Under the pieces are notes generated by a model. It was not told the DNA's origin. It did no database searches and worked only from the letters and a program-made list of their open reading frames with translations. A DNA stretch of 64,000 nucleotides, from positions 5,394,001-5,458,000 of the forward strand of contig NZ_CP036262.1 in NCBI RefSeq assembly GCF_007741495.1. Reading direction: 5' to 3'. The position numbers and the translations under genes were made by a program. This document shows, in pieces, positions 63,155 through 64,000 of the stretch; positions within the stretch are counted from its first letter, which is position 1, and the number at the start of each line of letters is the position of its first letter. The stretch comes from Roseimaritima multifibrata (GTDB lineage Bacteria > Planctomycetota > Planctomycetia > Pirellulales > Pirellulaceae).

Positions 63155-64000
63155 TTAGGGACGCTGGCGAGATTGCAGTCGCTGCTGTTCCTGCAGAACT
63201 TTTTCCATCGGGCTTAACGCCGGAGTCCTTTGAGAAGGGAGCGATATGGGGCCCCGAACCCCGCCTGGATTCGCTTGCAGAACCGCTTCTTGCCACACAT
63301 CGATCTGCATCCCGTCACGCAGGGCGTTGCCCGCAGGCAGGGGAAAAATGCCTACGCTTTTGGCTTGATAGTTGACGTCTTCTATAACGTTGGGGCTTTT
63401 TCCCGTTCGGTCGATCGCGATCGATTGCAAAAACTTTTCGTAGACGCTGATGTCGTACAAAATCGCCGGAGGAACGACCGTGATGAACTCATCCACATGG
63501 ATACGCCCGGTCGAATCGGAGACCTCATAGCGTTCGATGATCTCGCCCCCCAGGTCACGCTCCAGCGATACGGGAATACTTTGGCCGGGTTGAATCGACT
63601 GCTGCGGATACGATCGCTGATTCATCAGGTCGGTTAACACGATTCTGATTTCGCTGCGATGGGAATTGAACAACTGAATGCGTGCGGGTCGGCCTGCTGG
63701 TAGGGGGCGGTATTCATGCTGCACCAAACGGACGACGGGCAAATGCAAATGGGCAGGTGGTCTTTGATAACTTGCCAACCAGAATTGAGAATTTACCTGA
63801 CTGGTCGGTTCCAAACGCACCACCCCGCGAGTATTCCCCGCGAGGCTTTGCCCGGGAAAGCCGACACTGTCCAAGCGAATCGCGGCCCCCTGTCCACTCA
63901 CCCGCCACAGCTGATTTGCGTCGCGTCGGCTGATCTGCAGCACCACAGGGCCGGCCAGCGCGGTAGCAGTCAACGACCACAACTTTCCATGATCTGACAA
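63155..64000 (-). CDS. Hypothetical protein, N-terminus beyond right edge
   Basis: At least 281 codons are open from 64000 to the stop at 63155; the first codon visible is TTG, and the protein probably begins outside the window. Segments suggest a carbohydrate-binding beta-trefoil-like start (NQLWRVSGQGAAIRLDSVGFPGQSLAGNTRGVVRLEP, QFWLASY) followed by a beta-rich part (GRPARIQLFNSHRSEIRIVLTDLMNQ; GQSIPVSLERDLGGEIIERYEV) and a Pro/Gln tail. The NQLWRV ... QFWLA pattern recalls RICIN-type repeats, but this is by eye only. Confidence 0.7.
   Translation of the reverse strand: MSDHGKLWSLTATALAGPVVLQISRRDANQLWRVSGQGAAIRLDSVGFPGQSLAGNTRGVVRLEPTSQVNSQFWLASYQRPPAHLHLPVVRLVQHEYRPLPAGRPARIQLFNSHRSEIRIVLTDLMNQRSYPQQSIQPGQSIPVSLERDLGGEIIERYEVSDSTGRIHVDEFITVVPPAILYDISVYEKFLQSIAIDRTGKSPNVIEDVNYQAKSVGIFPLPAGNALRDGMQIDVWQEAVLQANPGGVRGPISLPSQRTPALSPMEKVLQEQQRLQSRQRP

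Noticed and set aside
63998-64000. TTG at the right edge as the start of the 281-codon frame
   Set aside because: It is the first codon in the window; the frame is open to the edge, so the true start is probably outside.

Overview
The window looks like a chromosome segment of a planctomycete, most likely of the Pirellulaceae (Rhodopirellula relatives). No rRNA is present, so this rests on protein families: a DUF1559 prepilin-like protein, a giant secreted protein with the planctomycete N-terminal motif (LEQLCDRRVLAA) and a dockerin-like C-terminus, a DUF1598 protein, a two-haem planctomycete-type cytochrome c protein, a DUF1080 protein, a PEP-CTERM protein, an ECF sigma factor paired with a Ser/Thr kinase, and many lipoproteins. 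Genes are loosely packed with long intergenic stretches, many of which carry repeats.

Layout. 1-3.6 kb (minus): edge-truncated DUF1559 protein, small lipoprotein, HU, CinA/PncC-type amidase, disordered lipoprotein. 3.7-12.3 kb: RNase PH, secreted propeller-like protein, 991-aa cadherin/dockerin-like surface protein, Met-rich lipoprotein, PurC. 12.6-16.1 kb: TolC-type outer membrane protein with a clear terminator, then an M20 peptidase. 16.1-18.4 kb: five copies of a 189-bp repeat, one of them split by an intact IS3-family element with a 3-bp target duplication. 18.5-25.6 kb: TPR protein, PQQ-propeller protein, Fur-family regulator, DUF1598 protein. 25.7-34.6 kb (plus): FHA-GAF-sigma54 activator, KorA-KorB 2-oxoacid:ferredoxin oxidoreductase, cysteine synthase, S46 peptidase, and a 24-aa membrane micro-ORF. 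34.9-40.6 kb: UvrB, two-haem protein, DUF1080 protein. 40.7-41.1 kb: a tandem 213-bp hairpin repeat. 41.1-48 kb (minus): short histidine kinase overlapping a STAS protein, a hypothetical, an HlyD-like adaptor, an operon of stand-alone alpha-CTD, membrane arrestin-like, soluble arrestin-like and P-loop ATPase genes, and an LptF/G permease. 48.6-56.3 kb: PEP-CTERM protein, ECF sigma/kinase/proline-rich protein operon, two-component system. 56.7-64 kb: ABC-2 transporter with a large propeller-like insert, SulP-carbonic anhydrase fusion, and an edge-truncated hypothetical.

The most interesting material is of two kinds. First, the compact operon at about 44.3-46.6 kb, where an RNA polymerase alpha-CTD-like protein, two proteins with arrestin-like beta-sandwich sequence and a small ATPase are encoded with overlapping or 12-bp junctions; I do not know a described system with this make-up. 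Second, a rich set of dispersed intergenic elements: octamer arrays (GGAGACAC/GGAGTGAA) that abut gene 3' ends with the GGAG strand always the coding strand in four of five cases, a REP-like palindrome present twice, a 23-nt-arm hairpin, and a 39-nt-arm hairpin whose right arm recurs inside the 189-bp repeats. No tRNA, rRNA, CRISPR array or prophage was found.
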